DNA from: Xylogone sp. PMI_703
Lineage: Eukaryota; Ascomycota; Leotiomycetes
Length of the DNA stretch: 64,000 bases
Assembly (NCBI GenBank): GCA_021399445.1
Contig: JAJTUQ010000001.1
Location: 3,720,001 to 3,784,000 of the forward strand
Direction of reading: 5' to 3'
In this document: in pieces, positions 21,533 to 33,544 of the stretch
Position numbering within the stretch: position 1 is the stretch's first letter
Layout of the letters: each line of letters starts with the position of its first letter
The notes under the pieces: generated by a model
Seen by the model: the letters and a program-made list of their open reading frames with translations, nothing else
What the model was told of the DNA's origin: nothing
Database searches by the model: none
Position numbers and translations under genes: made by a program

Positions 21533-23833
21533 TGCTCTTGCAGTCAAGCTATAGAAGAGGGGAAGAAATGCAGTGATTCAATGGCACGAGGAAACTCGGC
21601 ATTTAGTATAAAGGAAGAACGACAAAAGATCAGCAAGGATGCTGCAAAATATATCTAGAGATATACAAACCAGGGCATACCGAACCTGTTGAGTAATGGA
21701 TATTGATATCATCATGAACACCACGCAAGCTTCATGCAACCCCCCATTCTTGCATATCGCTGGGAATGTGATGTAGATCATAAGATGATAGCTACAATGC
21801 GACCTTAATCGACAGTTATCTGAGTCCGCTGGCAACCTAGAGGTGTTTATCACAGCGGGGAAGGGAACCCAGGCGAGCCAGGACATAGAGGGCGAAACAT
21901 ACTTAATCCCGCCAATCACACTCAGGCTAAGCTCGACTCTCTACCTGTTTCTGTGATAACGATCAGCAGTCGCACAGCACCAGATCTCTGAGTTCTGGGG
22001 ACGCGGAGCGCTTGTGGCAATTGACACTTCCTAGTGTTCCGCGCATGCCAAGGTTACATCTGGAGTAGCAGCTCTGTCATTGGTAGTAGTCACTGAGGGG
22101 TGGTGGGCGCTGGGAACCAGGAGAGGAAGGTGAATGTGCCCAAAGATAAAAGGGTACAAAGAGAAGAGGCATCCACGCATGATAATTGTGATGGCGCAAC
22201 GCCGATTCATGGTCCATGATTCATGAGCTCTTTCGGCATCGAAGTGCGGAATATATATTTTACTTCCCATATTCAGTTTTGAAGCTGCCGGGCAAGAGTT
22301 GGAATCAGAAAAGCAGCAGCGTTATCCCATCCCGCATGACCAGATGACCGCAGTTAGTGGAATCTTGATAGTAATGTCAATAGACGCGGTCGTCGAAATA
22401 GCTATCGACTTCAGAACCATCTCCGCAATCCAAGGCCGGACCGAAGGTCAATAGCGAAGATTGGAAGATTGGAATTGCTTTTAAGCTCAACAATAAGCCT
22501 ACGGTGCCCAGAACCGAGACCACAATGCCCGGTTTCCCGGTCATTAGGCCTAGAATTGCCGGAATGCTTATCTACGTCTGCACACCCTCGCCAAGATGCG
22601 AGAATGTCTTGGGCGAGCTTAGCATCCTCTCGAGACACTTTTCCGTTCCTATTTACACTGGCATGCGACTTAGAATCAAGATAACATTCTAATTAATACA
22701 ACTTCCTTCCAAGATTAGTATCATATTTCTTCGACATCACCACACCGTGGATCCTGAATTAAAACACTCCTTATTAGCCTTGGCTGCGGACACTATGAAA
22801 CCTGTGGCGCATGTTTGAAGCAGTTCAGCAGCCATATCGCGAAGGTAGTCACCAGTATACTGACTTCCAAAGCCGGCTCTCGGAAAGCAAACATCCATTT
22901 GCCATTCAAAGTCTAGTCAATCGACATAGCACATCTACTACTGTCCTGTACCACATGTGTTATCTTAACTTTCATGCGCACGGATATGGTCCTTCTCCGA
23001 TGACCCTCGTTTAGGTATGGGGTTTCAGATCTGACGGCCGCAACGTTTGAGATCTTCACCTCCACCAGTGAAAGACATCTACGCATTTTTCTCTATTCCT
23101 AACCAAGAGTGACGCTCGTCTCAACTCTTATTCCACCCGCGTTCATTACAACTTCTGCCACGCGCATTGTCTCTGAGCAAGTGTTCACCAGAGGCACATC
23201 AATGCTCTCTATCGTCTCCGCCTTATCCAGTGAACATTTACCATATGACGGACCGTCTGTGAGCCCCTACGAACGATTCGAAGATCATGAAAATCTTGGG
23301 CTGTAGGTAAGCGCAATTAGAGGGAGACTTCTATGCCACACTATTCTGGGGCACAGGGGAGCGTCCCCAGTACAGCGACGTTTTATCCCTGTCGCCTGAC
23401 CAACTAGATCTTCGTCTGAAGAGTCCAGCCTCAAAGTAATTCACGGCTAGATTCAAGCGGCCTTTGGGGATCGTCTCAGATGAACGGAGATGCTTATTTT
23501 GTGGATCCTGGACACGGTCGAGGCTCCGTTGCATTCACTTCTGGGCGGTTTCAAAGCATGGGTAGGAGGCATGAGTAAGTTTATATCAAGATGTCCCCGT
23601 GAGAAACCTTTTACAAACTTTTCTCATCCAAGCGTTTTACATCTTCTACGTGTGTCAATCACTTCGTTTTTTTCCTTTCTAACTTTACGTTCTTTCTTTC
23701 TGCTGGGCAGCTGGTATTTACTTTCTTTTTTATAACTTCTATTAAACTTCATTATCCCGGCCTGGATCCGCCTTGAATACTTGCAGTGCTCATACCGATT
23801 TTGTCCGCTCTCCACTCATTAAAAGCTATCAAC
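21533..23833. other. 2.3 kb gene-free intergenic region
   Basis: Divergent upstream space of the DAL5-type transporter and the GPI wall protein. No coding exon, RNA gene or transposon recognised; ORFs are short and overlap on both strands. GATA cores near 21787, 21957 and 22143 may serve the transporter. A pyrimidine-rich tract at about 23660-23740 precedes the wall-protein gene, a common feature of strong fungal promoters. Confidence 0.4.
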
Positions 23834-25270
23834 ATGCATTTTAAATCATTTTCTGTGCTATTACTTGCTCTTTGGGGCATTGCAGTCAATGCTCACATCT
23901 CAAGCCCAAAGTCCGGTGACAAATGGTCGAAAGGCTCCACCCAAACCATATCATGGGACACTTCCGGACTTAAGGCTCCAATGAACATTTATGTCTGTCC
24001 TTCCCACGCCACAGATATTTCAGTGGTGATTGAGAAGATTGCTGTCAGCATCGAAAATTCCGGATCCTTCAAGTGGAATCTCGAAGCGTCTCTCACTGTA
24101 GAGGAGGTCACAATTATTATCCAAGATTCTAAGAATACTTTGGTTATATCTGATACTCTGGAGATATTGGAAGTGTCAGCTTCAGGCAGTGGGAAGTCAT
24201 ATGGAAACCAGGGGAATTCTTATGATAACAATGGCAATAAAGGATCTTCCTACGACAATAACTCGTCTGGAGATAAGGGGTCTTCATACGACAACTCATC
24301 TGACAATAAGGGATCTTCATATGACAACAATGGGAATAAAGGTTCTTCATATGATAATAACAACCATGGTTCTTCATATGACAACGGGAACAAAGGATCA
24401 TCCTACGATTCGCACAATTCTACAACTACCACAACCACAACAAGCCGGATGACAACGGCTAAGACTACTACTGAATACACAACTGTCCAGTATACCACAA
24501 CTACGACTACTACTACTACGACCACGACCACAAGCACAGTAGGTGATGATTATCCATAATTCTGATTTTGAAGCTTACTTTAGCCATAGACAACATCGGA
24601 ACAAATGGCAGACACTCAGGAGACCACATCAGCCATGGCATATCACACGACCCAAGCAGAGACTACTATGGCCTATTATACTACCCAAGCCGAGTCTAGT
24701 ACCATTGCTTATTACACACAGCAAGCAGAATCGACCACACAGTATTATGCTCAACCAGCAGAAGCGACCACGCAATATTACGTTCCACCGGCTGAATCAA
24801 CTACACAATACTACGCTCCACCGGCAGAAACTACCACTATGCTGCAAGCAGAGTCGACAATGGCATCACAGCCCCCAATGATATATTATAACCCGCCGCC
24901 AATGGGTTACGATTCAGGCTCTGACCTTACCACAATTCAGCTGACTTCCATTATCCAACAGACTATAACAGAAACCTATGCTGCATGGACAGCAACCGTC
25001 AGTGAGGCTGGTGTTTCCGTGGCCGAGACTACCCCCGCTCCATACGTAGTACAGTCAGTGCCACCGCCAGAAGTGATCGCTACGACCTCTGCATTCATAG
25101 CCCTCCAGGGTGTTAACAGCACCATGCAAACATTTGCAGTTCAATCAACAGCCGCCGTGCAGAGCAGTCCCATTCAATTTATCAATGCTGCTCCCCCGCC
25201 AACAACATATAGTATCTGCGGCGTTGCAGTGGCGCTCTTCGCAGTAGTGACGGCAGTATTCCTAATTTGA
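23834..25270 (+). CDS. KRE9/KNH-domain GPI-anchored cell-wall protein with two tandem-repeat zones
   Basis: Exons 23834-24538 and 24590-25270 with a 51-nt intron (GTAGGT to CCATAG) that joins what look like two genes into one 461-aa protein. Features in order: signal peptide (MHFKSFSVLLLALWGIAVNA); a Kre9/KNH N-terminal domain about 21-115 (ISSPKSGDKWSKGSTQTISW); 7-8 copies of a Gly/Ser/Tyr/Asn repeat (core KGSSYDNN); poly-Thr stretches. A second repeat zone follows with core AESTTQYYAPP. The C-terminus ends PTTYSICGVAVALFAVVTAVFLI-like (hydrophobic tail without charges), as required for GPI attachment. Such proteins are covalently bound to wall glucan and often vary in repeat number between strains. 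The start at 23834 is chosen for the signal peptide. Confidence 0.88.
24190..24420 (+). repeat. Tandem coding repeat, unit about 9-12 codons (core GSSYDNN)
   Basis: Imperfect direct repeats within the GPI wall-protein gene, 7-8 copies with in-frame length differences. Confidence 0.8.
24635..24840 (+). repeat. Tandem coding repeat, unit about 10-11 codons (core AESTTQYYAPP)
   Basis: Five to six imperfect copies in exon 2 of the GPI wall-protein gene, evolving from an AYYTTQAE-type to a QYYAPPAE-type unit along the array. Confidence 0.78.
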
Positions 25271-28200
25271 AAAGACTTGGTGGATGAGTTGTACCAGTGT
25301 ATGTTTTTGAAGCAGCTCAGCAAAGGAGTGCTTGACGGTTGGTTTGATACCTGTCACATGTACGGATCGGATAATGAAATTCAATATGAAGCAGTATTTT
25401 TTAATGTGAAATCAATAAGCAAGTTCTATTCTTTCCAAATAAGTAGCAGTGAATATGGCCTTCAAATAAGAAGTAACATTCTGCCTATATCTAGGCTTCT
25501 GCTGGCAAGAACAAGTTCAGAAGCACACCGGAAACCCGTTGATTTATGAGATTTTTGTTTTGAATTATTGTGTGAAGTTTAAGTCAAGAGGTAGTGATAC
25601 TGCATTGGAAACTCTATTTCATAATTCAGCTCACTAATTATAACTAAGAAAGCCTGCTCGCTGGGGTTCTCTTGAATGTGCATGCTCCATGCGTGGTCGT
25701 AACCTACGACCTTCCTTCAGTAGATAGTGAAATACATAACTTCACCCCGCACACCAGGATCTTGTTCACTTTATCCGTGCATACAATTCTCAGCAATTTC
25801 TTCCGCTTTTCTCATCTACCGAATAATATCTTCCTTCCAAGATGCCTGGCTACAAGAGTAACAGCCAATCCGGATAATCATGACACCCTGGAAGTTTCCC
25901 ATTAGGAAGCCACCGTCGGACTCTTTCTTTTACACATTTTACGGTGATATCGTCGTCGAAAAAGTCAATCACATCATCTAGCTTCAAACTACCGCCGTTT
26001 TATTACGTTCATAACAGTCTACGATACGTCAGCAGTGTAGTTCAAATTATGGTGCAGAGACAAGGCGCAACTCACATTGTGATTCTTAAGAGCAGTATCT
26101 AGTGTAAATACTCTGATCCTGACGAGCTTGATGGAAAATCCCCCGCCTCTACAAATGGCACAACCTCCCCTGGGCTTTCTGATTCCTCCAGCTGGGCAGG
26201 GTCGGACATGATCTGGTCTGTGGCGGAGTCCTCTGATGCGTCGACGAACTGGCTCTCCGGCAGATTGTGGGCGGAATTCAAGAAACTGAGCAGATGCTGA
26301 ACCGTAGGTAATGTTAGAGCTGGTGGTGGCGGAGTCTCTTGACTGTCGTAGATTGTGATGGACTGACAGCATTGCGTCGCTTGGACGGGGTGTGTGATGC
26401 ATGGTCAATCATCCATGGCAGAGACCTGGGTGGCCATTCGTAAGTCGGTATATATAGTCCCTTAAATTGGAATCAATGGAGTATCGTGCATCTATAATCC
26501 TGTTGCAAAGATCATCAAATTCTGATCCTGCAATGCCATGCTGAATACCGCACTTGATTAGATGAAATCAGACTTGATTCCTTGAGCAAGTGTCAGTTTG
26601 GTACCCTACAAGTTATCTGATTTAAGAGGCTATTTCACATTTTCGGCGTACAGAAGTGATGAATTATGAAATCCAACCACGGGGTATAGATCCAAGTAAG
26701 ATGCCTAGTTTCAATCCATATTCACTGCCAGAAGAGCATTCAGCTACATTTCTTCGAATGATATAAAGAGAGATAAAAGATGGATTGCAAGAGAATGTTC
26801 AAGCCAGGAGAACTCCGGATATTACCTGAGTCTCATCCACGAGACATGTGTTATCAGGCACGCATACTCATCTCCAGATCCTCAGTATCCTAACGGAATA
26901 ATTGGAGGACTAGTCTTGAAATTGTATTAGACAACTGATTTGTTCGTTTACAAAATATGAATTAGATTTTACGACAAGGTTTCACTGGAGCATTATACAA
27001 ATTAGTGAATAAGCTTGGGGTGTAGACAATATTTGTCCTCTATTCACTACCAAAATCTAACAAAATCTACGAAAACCTAAAATACCAACTCTTGCTTCAA
27101 ACAAAATCATCCATCAAACGCTGCCTAATCCTAAGACCAGGAAGTAAAAACACGCTAGGCCTCCTCTGGGAGGCACAAAAGTTTCGAAAAACAAAACGAG
27201 AATTCCAAACGCCGTTTAACTACAATGGGTATCAAAATCCTGAACAAACTAGAACATGGGTATCTCTGGGTATCTCTGGGTATCATTGGTCGAAACTGAA
27301 AAGTCAGCCGATTGAGGCTATCCAAAATGTGTCGTAAATCGCCGGCAATTCCGATGTGGAATATAGTCGTAATATTTTAATATATGTCGAGGTGGACCGT
27401 GAAGTAGGATGTTATTTCACTATAGACTGTATATATCGGGCTGTATGATTCATAGACGTCGTGGCGCAGGCCTGCTGCATATTGTGGTGAGATAGGTCCG
27501 AGAGGACTAGGGGATCAAATCTGGTGGAAGTGAACATAGTTGAGCATTGCCACTGGTTGGATATATCCGATATTGCGGATGATTTAAGGACCTTGACTGG
27601 TCCGAAGATGTGATGGTTTTAGAACAAAGGTATTGATGTTTCCTTTCCAACATTATGAAATGTTAAAGAGGTGACTGAAGTTGTCTTTTATTTTATGTCT
27701 TTTGTCTTTTTTATAGAAGCTGGAAATGATATAAAAAACATGTTGTCACTGATCCTTTTCGGATATTGAAAAAGTAAAGAAAAACTAAGCCCAAATACAG
27801 AGAAGAATAAGATGGCTAGATAAGACCGATGTATATTTGAAAATTTTAATGAGAAGGAAGAGGAGAGGACGAAGCTGCGAATTTATGTCCCTCGATAGCT
27901 AATTCGACTGAGTAGTCGAAATAGTGATGTCACTCTTAACTCACAAGGTTGCTGCCTATTCTGGTTTAGGTTTAGTTCGGCTGCTCACCAGCTCTACAAG
28001 ATATCTTATTGGACAGGGATAATTTTGTAAAATCCATCTTTATCGAGCTCTCAGTTATTTGTGCGCCCAAGTACAAGGGAGAAAAATTAGGCCCCGTATT
28101 ATTAAACAACGTATATCTGATCCGAGGTCTATGGCGAGTGCGGGGCATGCAGGGCGGGGCGGGCAGACGGGTAAGGCTGAGATCTGCGCGATCCACCCTC

Positions 28201-28341
28201 GTCCCTTCCAACAGGTGGTTATCAGATTAGAAGGCTTTCTATTAACATGCGAGATATTACTAATATTTTATTTGTTCACAGCTCAAATAGTTGAATCGTT
28301 AGAATCTGATAACGACATCGGAGGGAAAGACATCGCATTTC
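25271..28341. other. 3 kb AT-rich gene desert
   Basis: No supported gene. It includes a protein-like open stretch on the minus strand at about 26099-26380 without a start (see findings), a short tandem repeat GGGTATCTCT at about 27258-27284, and strongly AT-rich sequence at 26900-27900. I recognise no transposase or reverse transcriptase remnant. Confidence 0.45.
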
Positions 28342-29551
28342 TTACTCGCTGGCACGCGCAAGAGTGGCTTTACTCAAAGGCCACTCGATGTATTCGAAAC
28401 TTACCCCAGAAGCCGTAAACAACTGATATATGATATAGTTGTTGTCAAATATTTCTCTCGTATCGCGATTCACCTGTTTCAGCGCAGGAAACTCACCATC
28501 TAAGATAGCTCTAGCAAGATCAGTCAACCCATCCCTCACTTTAGCGACGAAAGTTTCCGCGGATCTGAACAGCAAGATGCAGTGTATTCCAGAGCTGTGA
28601 AGTCTTCTAGGCTAGAAATGCGCTTGACATCTCTATATGGAGCCCTTTGCAGATTCATACAGAAATCCAGATGTTGAAATCTAAGAGCCTTATTACGACA
28701 AAGATGCTTTACAGCATCTGGTGGTGCGAAGTGGTTGAGAAGGGGATTACATCCCATGGGACTCGGATCGCGAGCTTCGTATACAAAGGGTTCCAAACTT
28801 ACAGAACAGGACAATATAGCTTTCAAGTCGCTCTCGCCTAACCTGCTATATGTAGTTATATCACAGGTCTTGAGTGATAGTTGAGAAATACCAATCGCTT
28901 GGAGAGCTGCTGCGTGGGAATCTACGGCGATGTCGAGACTGAGGCGCTCCAAATGAGAGAGAAGAGCCACCAACACAACACAGAGTTCAGCGACCAAGTA
29001 TTGGTGGTACAGACCAGACCATTTAAGTTTGGCAGACTCATTTATAGGCTTCTGGATTATCATTTCCATTGAAAGAGACATTCAAGGAACCCAGTAAAAG
29101 GGGGTTTCTGGCTTTGATATACGTTCTCCAAAAGCTTTCAAGAGTCGCGACATGGTCCAATAGGGTCTGTGCCTCCTCGTCGTTAACAGCATTTATGTCG
29201 TCTAGGCGAACATAATCTCTCGACTAAGTTGGCTAAATCACCGCGTCGCATGATAGTTTGCAACAAAGAGGTGAGCGGCCATCCGAAAGGTAGAGGTTTG
29301 AGCGATACGAGTCGCCATATCCGGGTATAAACTCATGATACAGAAGGAAGTGAGCGATATCATGCAGAGAGATAATAGTGCATGACGATCCAAAGAATAC
29401 CACGAAGACTGGTCAGGTTTCTGCAATGTACCTCTGAAGTAAGCGTCAAGAGCGGCTGACCGTTGGTCCGAAGTCCAGCAAAGGCAAAGCAGCTCAATAT
29501 GTGACGGAGAATCTCGGGTGAGAGTGCGTCCAATCGTGGCGAGCTCATCAT
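28342..29551 (-). pseudogene. Decayed F-box protein gene
   Basis: On the minus strand the start MMSSPRLDALSPEILRHIL is a typical F-box. It is followed by SWYSLDRHALLSLCM, then in another frame LLYHEFIPGYGDSYRSNLY, then LTSLLQTIMRRGDLANLV. These are the segments of the large fungal F-box family in which a cell-surface-like HEF..GYGDSWRSNLY pattern follows the F-box. Each segment lies in a different frame, and further parts (VRLDDINAVNDEEAQTLL at about 29200-29090, the long stretch 29081-28570, and 28575-28342) are again shifted. That implies at least four frameshifts, and GT-AG introns do not explain them. The intact family are SCF substrate adaptors. The distal C-terminus is not recognisable. 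Confidence 0.72.
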
Positions 29552-31798
29552 GGATTTTGTTCTGAACAGCAAGATATCCAGGTGAGCTCGAAATAGTTAT
29601 ATTGAGTGTTGGATGGTGGTGTTGCGCTTGAGTCGCGCCCGCTATTCCAATCCCTCAGTGTCGAGATCTTCGTATCATAACTTCTTCGGATAACACTTTA
29701 TACAAATTGACTCTGAGCATCCTGTGGAGTAGAAACATTGCAGCCGTATTTCCCAATCCAACTTCAAGGAGTCGTCTGGGATCCGCATCAACGCAGATTC
29801 AAAGCAGCTTTCTTGCAAGCCGTGCTAGATCGGCATACTGAATAGGTGCTATTTGTATGAAATTTCGATACATGCATGAATGCCGGGAAAAGTAAAACGC
29901 GGCCGGGGGGGCCAAGAGAAGAAGAAATAGATGTAAAAGCGATGCAGATCGTGTGCTTACTAGGTATTAATGCACTAGAGAGCGATAAGATAGAATATGG
30001 CTTTATCCAGGGTGCATGATTTGATGCAGAAACTTTGAGATACCACTTCACTATTAACTGTTACTTACTTGGTTAGGAAAGCAACTCGGACTCCCGAGAG
30101 GTGCATCGTAAACATTTACGAAATCTTATGCACAGCACAATAATCTGACACGGCGTCAGTCCATTCCGCAACGTCAAAACACTTGACTCTCGTCTCATCC
30201 AAAAGTTCCTGGGCGTCTCTGGCTTGGCTACCTCAACAGGAAGATAACGCAATCTTGGAACGTAAGCAGGGTCCTGGTTCTGCTCTCAGCTCGGTCACGT
30301 TCTCCAATTCATCGTCCTCGCTCGTTTGGCTAGTTCAGCACTTGAGCTGCATGCTGACATACCCCAGCTAGTTTTACGTATGCACAGTACGTGTAGTACA
30401 GACATTTTGTCGGGATCAATAATAATTGTTTAGATGGGCAGTCGCAAGGGTGGGAACGCCAGCCGCAAAATCGTCTCAACGAAGAAGTCTTTTCGCACAT
30501 CTTGTTTGCATCACTTCGCGTCACCCTGAAGGAGATCTCAGTATGCAACCCTACTCAATCTCAATTCTCTGGTCTGGAGAATCTACACGAACTCGAATCC
30601 CGAAGACCCTTGTCAGCCGGACTACTCTGATATTCCATGCCGCGACTTTATAGCTATTTTTCCCTGCAGCTAGACGAACTGATTCCATATAGCCAGCCAA
30701 AAATCCGACCATATCGCAAAGTCCGTGGAGCTAAGGGGCGAGCAGACCAGCATGTCCAGGCACGCTAGGACCGCATCACGGCCTCACGGTCTAGAAAAGT
30801 CCAAACAGGACAAGCGCCCTACTTAGCGTGGCTAATTGTTGCGCAGAGCACATGTCAATCGACGATTTCAGTGGCTGCAGTCAAAGTGGGTCGGAATTTC
30901 ATGTTGACCCGGAGTCCTGCGCCCTAGACAAGCAGCTCACTTCATCGCCAGATATTATGTCAGACAGGCTCAACAGGTAGATCCGATGGATATCAAGCGC
31001 TCTCCGCTTGGCCCAAGATGCGAGAATTCCCCCAGTTCGGAGTCATCTCTACACCGAGTTGTACGCCAGATAACAATGCCTAGTCGGGATCCCAACTGCC
31101 AATTCTCGCCTGAAAGGCACGATGCTCCCGGCCTGCCCCTCGAGCTCAGTTGGCTGGGACAGTCATTAAGCCAATTGTGCTGGATGCCTGCAAAAAAAAT
31201 ACTCTGGATTATTAGCTCATTATTGGGATAGTGCCAGGGAGAGCTCCTTAAATCCGCGGCTTACAATGATTGGGGCTCTCAGATGCACGCCATAGATCCA
31301 AGTGTATCTGTCATAACAGGCCAGAGGGCGTTGTTTCGTGCCTCTCCCCCAATAGGGTAAGCGTTCGATCACGGATGTACGCTTATTTCCCTCCCATAGG
31401 AGTAATTCCTTGACTCGGACTTCTAAATTTGAAGCCACAATAAGACGGGTGGATCTCTGTACGTGGTTTCAGGCTCGCATTCTTGTGCCGTTCAAGTGTA
31501 ACGGTAGGCTATCAGTGTGGATCATTAGTAGCCTTACAACGTGCTCGATGTGTAAAAGCTCCATCCCTTTATGTTATATATTCCTTCATTCCTTTCTAAG
31601 CTCGGGTGGCTTACGTCTGGCTAGGCCAACTTTTTCTTCTTCCGCAACTTCTTTCCTTTTCGGAGTCGTTGCTATTTGACTCTGTATCAGTTTGTTTAAT
31701 ATCGGTCTCGCTGTATTTCATTGATACCGTACCGCCAAATTATCTGGTATCTACTGATACTTTCACTGAAGCTCAGCCCTCGGGCCGACCCCTAAAAA
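29552..31798. other. 2.2 kb gene-free region upstream of the DHA2 transporter
   Basis: Short overlapping ORFs on both strands only. The 3' part (about 31560-31780) is pyrimidine-rich and is probably the promoter and 5' UTR of the transporter. No RNA gene or transposon recognised. Confidence 0.4.
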
Positions 31799-33544
31799 AT
31801 GACTGATATTCCCGAGGAGAAGGAGTCTGGATCCAGGACTGCCTCACCGTCTGTCAACACTCTCGCAGTTCCTCAAGAGAGCGTCCAAGACACATCTGAG
31901 AGAACTTCTGTCACCGACGTTGAAAATGAAAAGGGCTCTGCCATTGACGTAGACAAGGAAAAACAGGAGCAGCAGGCTGAACAGGTCGAAGAGAAACCAC
32001 CACGAGACATCAGCGGATGGCGATGGATAGTGGTGGTGCTTGCAATCCTGAGCTCTACCTTCCTATTCGCCCTTGATCAAACTATCGTCGCAGATGTTCA
32101 GCCAGAGATTGTTATCGCCTTCAATAGCATTGGCAAGCTCACATGGCTTAGTGTTGCCTTCCTGATGACCGCAGCATCAACGAATTTAATCTTCGGAAAG
32201 ATCTACACCCAATTCAACGCAAAATGGTTGTATATCTGTACGATAACCCTCTTTGAATTAGGCTCAGCTGTGTGCGGCGCTGCGCCAAATATGAACGCCT
32301 TGATCGTTGGTCGTGCTCTCTGTGGTGTTGGTGGAGTAGGTATGTATGTTGGTGTCATGACTCTCATTGCAGCGACTACCACCATGCATGAACGTCCAAT
32401 CTATGTCGCGTTTACTGGTCTTACTTGGGGTCTTGGAACCGTCCTTGGCCCTATCATTGGTGGTGCTTTCACTGACAGTTCCGCTGGTTGGAGATGGGCT
32501 TTCTACATCAACCTCTGCGTTGGAGGAGCGTGTGCGCCAGTGTATCTCTTCATGCTTCCAAGCCCAGATCCTCGTCCAGGCGTTAAGTTCTTCGACCGTC
32601 TAAGAGAACTAGACTGGCTTGGAGCTCTGCTCATCCTTGGAGCCTTCATCACTGGCGTCACAGCCATCTCTTTGGGCGGCATCACAGATCCCTGGAACAG
32701 TGGCACTATCATTGGATTGTTTTGTGCTTCGGGAGTGCTCTTTATTCTATTTGGACTACAACAGACCTTCCTTATATTTACAACTAAAGAACGACGCGTG
32801 ATGCCAATTGAGTTCTTTTACTCACGCACATTGCTGATTCTTTTCGCAATGACTTCCGCCGGTGGCACCGCTATCTTCGTCCCGATCTACATGATCCCGC
32901 TTCTTTTCCAGTTCACGCGCAATGACAGTGCTCTCGAAGCTGGTGTTCGTCTCCTTCCATTCATCTTCCTCACTGTCTTTGCCGTCATTCTCAATGGTGC
33001 GATTTTATCGTCCTACGGCTATTACATGCCATGGTACTTGGGAGGTGGCATCATGGTGGTCATCGGCAGCGCTCTTCTCTACACTGTCGACCAAGATACA
33101 TCAACTGCGAAGATATACGGTTACTGTGTCATCCTCGGTGTTGGTGTGGGCATGTTTTCTCAAACTTCGTTCTCGGTCGCTCAGGCTGTTGTCGAGCCTG
33201 AAATGGTACCCAGCGCTGTCGGCTTCATCACTTGTGCCCAAGTTACTGGCGTTACCATCTCACTTGCCATCTCAAACAGTGTTTTCCTGAACAAATCTCA
33301 ATCCGGCATTCAGGCAATTCTTCCAAATGTGTCTGCGAGCGAGGTGCAGAGCGCGATTGCTGGAGCAAACTCGGCATTCGTAAAGAACTTGGCACCAGAT
33401 GTCAGGACTAAAGTGCTAGACGCCATCGTCACTGCTATGAGCAAGTCTTACATCCTAGTCATCACAGCTGGATCTCTCGTGATAGTCCTGAGCACCCTCC
33501 TAAAGAGGGAGAAGCTCTTCTTGCAAGCTGGTGCAGCTGCATAA
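31799..33544 (+). CDS. MFS drug:H+ antiporter, DHA2 (14-TM) family
   Basis: Intronless; 581 aa. A charged Glu/Lys-rich cytosolic N-terminus of about 75 residues precedes WRWIVVVLAILSSTFLFALDQTIVA, the first helix with the DHA2 Asp. Motif C of antiporters is present as GLTWGLGTVLGPIIGGAFTD (two residues shifted from the textbook form), and WRWAFYINLCVGG follows it, as in all fungal 14-spanner efflux pumps. The sequence has about 14 hydrophobic helices. The last is VIVLSTLLKREKLF, with a charged end. The family exports toxins, drugs or secondary metabolites across the plasma membrane. No polyketide synthase, NRPS or other biosynthetic gene lies in this window, so I do not assign it to a cluster. 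The start ATG follows an A-rich leader, as favoured in fungi. Confidence 0.94.
   Translation: MTDIPEEKESGSRTASPSVNTLAVPQESVQDTSERTSVTDVENEKGSAIDVDKEKQEQQAEQVEEKPPRDISGWRWIVVVLAILSSTFLFALDQTIVADVQPEIVIAFNSIGKLTWLSVAFLMTAASTNLIFGKIYTQFNAKWLYICTITLFELGSAVCGAAPNMNALIVGRALCGVGGVGMYVGVMTLIAATTTMHERPIYVAFTGLTWGLGTVLGPIIGGAFTDSSAGWRWAFYINLCVGGACAPVYLFMLPSPDPRPGVKFFDRLRELDWLGALLILGAFITGVTAISLGGITDPWNSGTIIGLFCASGVLFILFGLQQTFLIFTTKERRVMPIEFFYSRTLLILFAMTSAGGTAIFVPIYMIPLLFQFTRNDSALEAGVRLLPFIFLTVFAVILNGAILSSYGYYMPWYLGGGIMVVIGSALLYTVDQDTSTAKIYGYCVILGVGVGMFSQTSFSVAQAVVEPEMVPSAVGFITCAQVTGVTISLAISNSVFLNKSQSGIQAILPNVSASEVQSAIAGANSAFVKNLAPDVRTKVLDAIVTAMSKSYILVITAGSLVIVLSTLLKREKLFLQAGAAA

Noticed and set aside
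30575..30625. Possible Pol III B-box (CTCGAATCCCG)
   Set aside because: No A-box at the right distance and no cloverleaf.
1..33544. A secondary-metabolite cluster built from the SDR, tautomerase, DAL5-type and DHA2 transporters
   Set aside because: More than 30 kb apart with housekeeping genes between and no PKS, NRPS, terpene cyclase or cluster regulator in the window.
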